Shown here: positions 59,922 to 64,000 of the stretch, piece after piece
How the letters are laid out: every line of letters starts with the position of its first letter
How positions within the stretch are numbered: the first letter of the stretch is position 1
DNA from: Megachile rotundata
Lineage: Eukaryota > Arthropoda > Insecta > Hymenoptera > Megachilidae
DNA: 64,000 nucleotides
Assembly: GCF_050947335.1 (NCBI RefSeq)
Contig: NW_027473850.1
Span: 62,001-126,000 of the forward strand
Direction: 5' to 3'
Translations under genes and position numbers: made by a program
The notes under the pieces: model-generated
Databases searched by the model: none
The model's input: only the letters and a program-made list of their open reading frames with translations
Told to the model about the DNA's origin: nothing

Positions 59922-61415
59922 AGATATGATCGATAGCACGACATTTACTATACTTATTACTCTTATTATTATCAATCTAACTCATATTATTAGCCATATT
60001 ATGCTTAAATGATCGATAGAACGACAATTACTATACTTATTATTCTTATTTTTATCAACCTAACACATATTATTAGCCATATTATGCTTATATGATCGAC
60101 AGAACGACAATTACTATACTTATTACACACACTGTTATCAATCTAACTCATATTATTAACCATATTATGCTGATTTGATCGATAGAACGACAATCACTAT
60201 ACTTATTACTCTTATTATTATCAACCTAACTCATATTATTAGCCATATTATGCTTATATGATCGATAGAACGACAATTACTATACTTATTATTCTTATTT
60301 TTATCAACCTAACACATTTTATTAGCCATATTATGCTTATATGATCGACAGAACGACAATTACTATACTTATTACACACACTGTTATCAATCTAACTCAT
60401 ATTATTAACCATATTATGCTTATTTGATCGATAGAACGACAATCACTATACTTATTACTCTTATTATTATCAACCTAACTCATAATATTAGCCACATTAT
60501 GCTTATATGATCGACAGAACGACAATTACTATACTTATTACACTTACTATTATCAATCTAACTCATATTATTAGCCATATTATGCCTATATGATCGATAG
60601 AACGACAATTACTATACTTATTAGTCTTACTATTATCAATCTAACTCATATTATTAGCCATATTATGCATATATGATCGATAGAACGACAATTACTGTAC
60701 TTATGACTCTTATCATTATCGATCTAACTCATATTATTAGCCATATTATGCTTATATTATCGATAGAACGACAATTACTGTACTTATTACTGTTATTATT
60801 ATCAATCTAACTCATATTATTAGCCATATTATGCTTATTTGATCGATAGAAAGACAATTACTATACTTATTACACTTACTATTTTCAATGTAACTCAAAT
60901 TATTAGCCATATTATGCTTATATGATCGACAGAACGACAATTACTATACTTATTACACTCACTGTTATCAATCTGACTCACATTATTAACCATATTATGC
61001 AGATATGATCGATATTACGACATTTACTATACTTATTACTCTTATTATTATCAATCTAACTCATATTATTAGTCATATTATGCTTAAATGATCGATAGAA
61101 CGACAATTACTATCCTTATTACTCTTATTATTATCAATCTAACTCATATTATTAGCCATATTATGCTTATATGATCGACAGAACGACAATTACTATACTT
61201 ATTACACTCACTGTTATCAATCTGACTCACATTATTAACCATATTATGCAGATATGATCGATAGCACGACATTTACTATACTTATTACTCTTATTATTAT
61301 CAATCTAACTCATATTATTAGTCATATTATGCTTAAATGATCGATAGAACGACAATTACTATCCTTATTACTCTTATTATTATCAATCTAACTCATATTA
61401 TTAGCCATATTATGC

Positions 61416-61497
61416 TTATATGATCGACAGAACGACAATTACTATACTTATTACACTCACTGTTATCAATCTAACTCACATTATAACCATATTATGC
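61416..61497 (+). repeat. 82-bp monomer (1-bp deletion), copy 4
   Basis: Same T loss, 13,775 bp after copy 1, in the second copy of repeat D. Confidence 0.9.
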
Positions 61498-62742
61498 TAA
61501 TTTGATCGATAGAACGACAATCGCTATACTTATTACTCTTACTATTATCAATCTAACTCATATTATTAGCCATATTATGCATATATGGTCGATAGAACGA
61601 CAATTACTGTACTTTCTACTCTTATCATTATCGATCTAACTCATATTATTAGCCATATCATGCTTATATTATCGATAGAACGACAATTACTGTACTTATT
61701 ACTGTTATTATTATCAATCTAACTCATATTATTAGCCATATTATGCTTAAATGATCGATAGAACGACAATTACTATACTTATTACTCTTATTATTATGAA
61801 TCTAACTCATGTTATTAACCATATTATGCAGATATGATCGATAGCACGACATTTACTATACTTATTACTCTTATTATTATCAATCTAACTCATATTATTA
61901 GCCATATTATGCTTAAATGATCGATAGAACGACTATTAGTATAGTTATTACTATTATTATTATCAATCTTACTCATATTATTAGCCATATTATGCTTATA
62001 TGATCGATAGAACGACAATTACTATACTTATTACTCTTATTATTATCAATCTAACTCATATTATTAACCATATTATGCTTATATGATCGATAGAACGACA
62101 ATTACTATACTTATTACTCTTATTATTATCAACCTAACTCATATTATTAGCCATATTATGCTTATATGATCGATAGAACGACAATTACTATACTTATTAT
62201 TCTTATTATTATAAATCTAACTCATATTATTAACCATATTATGCAGATATAATCCATAGAACTACAATTACTATACTCATTACTCTTATTATTATCAATC
62301 TAACTCATATTATTAACCATATTATGCATATATGATCGATAGAACGACAATTACTATACTTATTATTCTTATTTTTATCAACCTAACACATATTATTAGC
62401 CATATTATGCTTAAATGATCGATAGAACGACAATTACTATACTTATTACTCTTATTATTATGAATCTAACTCGTATTATTAACCATATTATGCAGATATG
62501 ATCGATAGAACTACAATTACTATACTCATTACTCTTATTATTATCAATCTAACTCATATTATTAGACATATTATGCTTATATGATCGATAGAACGACAAT
62601 TACTGTACTTATTGCTCTTATCATTATCGATCTAACTCATATTATTAGCCATATTATGCTTATTTGATCGATAGAACGACAATTACTATACTTATTACTC
62701 TTATTATTATAAATCTAACTCATATTATTAGCCATATTATGC

Positions 62743-62825
62743 TTAAATGATCGATAGAACGACAATTACTATACTTACTACTCTTATTATTATGAATCTA
62801 ACTCATGTTATTAACCATATTATGC
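62743..62825 (+). repeat. Chimeric monomer marking a 3-monomer loss
   Basis: A TTAAATG start with TACTTACTACTC is joined to TTATGAATC/CATGTT. The equivalent place near 48.97-49.30 kb has three further monomers in between. The loss changes the repeat-D offset from 13,775 to 13,526 bp. Confidence 0.82.
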
Positions 62826-64000
62826 AGATATGATCGATAGCACGACATTTACTATACTTATTACTCTTATTATTATCAATCTAACTCATATTATTAGCCA
62901 TATTATGCTTAAATGATCGATAGAACGACAATTACTATACTTATTATTCTTATTTTTATCAACCTAACACATATTATTAGCCATATTATGCTTATATGAT
63001 CGACAGAACGACAATTACTATACTTATTACACACACTGTTATCAATCTAACTCATATTATTAACCATATTATGCTGATTTGATCGATAGAACGACAATCA
63101 CTATACTTATTACTCTTATTATTATCAACCTAACTCATATTATTAGCCATATTATGCTTATATGATCGATAGAACGACAATTACTATACTTATTATTCTT
63201 ATTTTTATCAACCTAACACATTTTATTAGCCATATTATGCTTATATGATCGACAGAACGACAATTACTATACTTATTACACACACTGTTATCAATCTAAC
63301 TCATATTATTAACCATATTATGCTTATTTGATCGATAGAACGACAATCACTATACTTATTACTCTTATTATTATCAACCTAACTCATAATATTAGCCACA
63401 TTATGCTTATATGATCGACAGAACGACAATTACTATACTTATTACACTTACTATTATCAATCTAACTCATATTATTAGCCATATTATGCCTATATGATCG
63501 ATAGAACGACAATTACTATACTTATTAGTCTTACTATTATCAATCTAACTCATATTATTAGCCATATTATGCATATATGATCGATAGAACGACAATTACT
63601 GTACTTATGACTCTTATCATTATCGATCTAACTCATATTATTAGCCATATTATGCTTATATTATCGATAGAACGACAATTACTGTACTTATTACTGTTAT
63701 TATTATCAATCTAACTCATATTATTAGCCATATTATGCTTATTTGATCGATAGAAAGACAATTACTATACTTATTACACTTACTATTTTCAATGTAACTC
63801 AAATTATTAGCCATATTATGCTTATATGATCGACAGAACGACAATTACTATACTTATTACACTCACTGTTATCAATCTGACTCACATTATTAACCATATT
63901 ATGCAGATATGATCGATATTACGACATTTACTATACTTATTACTCTTATTATTATCAATCTAACTCATATTATTAGTCATATTATGCTTAAATGATCGAT

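Larger units (their letters stand above)
1..64000 (+). repeat. Satellite array of 83-bp monomers, spans whole window
   Basis: Every stretch is a direct tandem copy of one 83-bp unit. I set the unit start just after the conserved TATTATGC, so monomer k starts at 83(k-1)-1 as far as 47.6 kb. Checked landmarks (about 88, 420, 3485, 8548, 12781, 20251, 33531, 38843 and 47641) all fall on this register. The last start, at 63988, fits after subtracting four single-base deletions. No inverted copy, spacer or foreign insert was seen. Both window ends lie inside the array, so its true length is unknown. The majority monomer is about 76% A+T. Stops occur on both strands, and because 83 is not a multiple of three, every reading frame meets all of them within three monomers. 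Open frames much beyond 250 bp are therefore not expected. Satellite identity is direct; a centromeric or heterochromatic location is inference. Confidence 0.98.
57017..64000 (+). repeat. Long repeat D, second copy, cut by window end
   Basis: This copy starts within a chimeric monomer and follows 43242 onward at an offset of 13,775 bp. After the chimera at 62743-62825 the offset drops to 13,526 bp (63739/50213 for the AAAGAC monomer), because three monomers present near 49.0-49.2 kb are missing here. The window ends 13 bp into a monomer that starts at 63988. Confidence 0.85.

Noticed and set aside
1..64000. CRISPR array (regular short direct repeats)
   Set aside because: There are no unique spacers; the whole 83-bp unit is repeated and variant classes recur in order. 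No cas-like coding frame is present.
1..64000. Protein-coding frames or a repetitive protein gene
   Set aside because: The monomer has stops such as TGA (6-8), TAG (13-15, 70-72) and TAA (57-59), with many TAA/TAG on the other strand. Because 83 is not a multiple of 3, every frame meets them within about 249 bp. In the 249-bp trimer all frames are likewise closed.
1..64000. TATA-like and -10-like sequences as promoters
   Set aside because: TATA and TATTAT strings follow from the composition and occur in each monomer, with no gene downstream. They cannot be told from background.
1..64000. CENP-B box
   Set aside because: I saw no match to the TTCG...CGGG pattern. TTCG occurs only in the TATGTTCG variant and lacks the rest.
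1..64000. Telomeric repeats, rDNA, tRNA or a mitochondrial control region
   Set aside because: No TTAGG/TTAGGG-type runs, rRNA or tRNA-like segments were seen, and the array is far too long and uniform for a control-region repeat.
1..64000. Inverted or foreign insertions such as a transposon in the array
   Set aside because: All monomers read in one direction and every breakpoint examined is satellite to satellite in the same register. No target-site duplication or terminal repeat was found.
1..64000. A previously undescribed gene system hidden in the window
   Set aside because: Nothing but satellite was found in the stretches read. The novelty, if any, lies in the array structure, not in encoded functions.

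Overview
The whole 64 kb window is one uninterrupted satellite DNA array. I found no protein-coding gene, RNA gene, transposon, unique spacer or array boundary on either strand. The basic unit is an AT-rich 83-bp monomer, and all copies lie head to tail in one orientation. My majority monomer has 29 A, 14 C, 6 G and 34 T (about 76% A+T). Counting register from the first base to the last gives 771 monomers; the first lacks 2 bp and the next one is cut off at base 64000. The only net departures from 83 bp are four 82-bp monomers at about 47.7, 50.8, 52.1 and 61.4 kb.

Organism: tens of kilobases of homogeneous AT-rich satellite with higher-order structure are typical of eukaryotic centromeric, pericentromeric or other heterochromatin. 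Such a tract would normally be resolved only by a long-read assembly. Nothing in the sequence identifies the clade, and I do not recognise the monomer family.

Layout: the monomers are not interchangeable. About 25 variant classes, defined by linked substitutions, follow one another in a recurring order. Coordinates 1-2903 are the end of a long superrepeat. Then come copy A (2904-21993, 230 monomers, 19,090 bp), copy B (21994-42245, 244 monomers, 20,252 bp) and the start of copy C (42246-about 47059). Copies A and B are almost identical over long stretches. They differ mainly by gains and losses of whole monomers: a 6-monomer block near 3.5 kb, a 16-monomer tandem duplication at 23.2-25.9 kb and a 2-monomer deletion at 11.4 kb. 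From about 47.06 kb the order changes to a more shuffled assembly of the same variants, with a 16-monomer duplication (50628-53281) and a 10-monomer duplication (53365-55024). The segment 43242-57016 (166 monomers, 13,775 bp) then restarts as a second long repeat at 57017 and runs to the window end.

How it fits together: single breakpoints lie inside chimeric monomers whose two halves belong to different variant classes, while the length stays 83 bp. This is what repeated unequal crossover (or equivalent copy-number change) in register predicts, at scales from 3 monomers (249 bp) to 244 monomers (20 kb). The window therefore records satellite evolution rather than encoding a gene system. The points most worth following are the nested hierarchy, the rigid 83-bp register, the strand-asymmetric monomer with a G-free 52-bp core, and the two small conserved dyads, which are candidate protein-binding sites.
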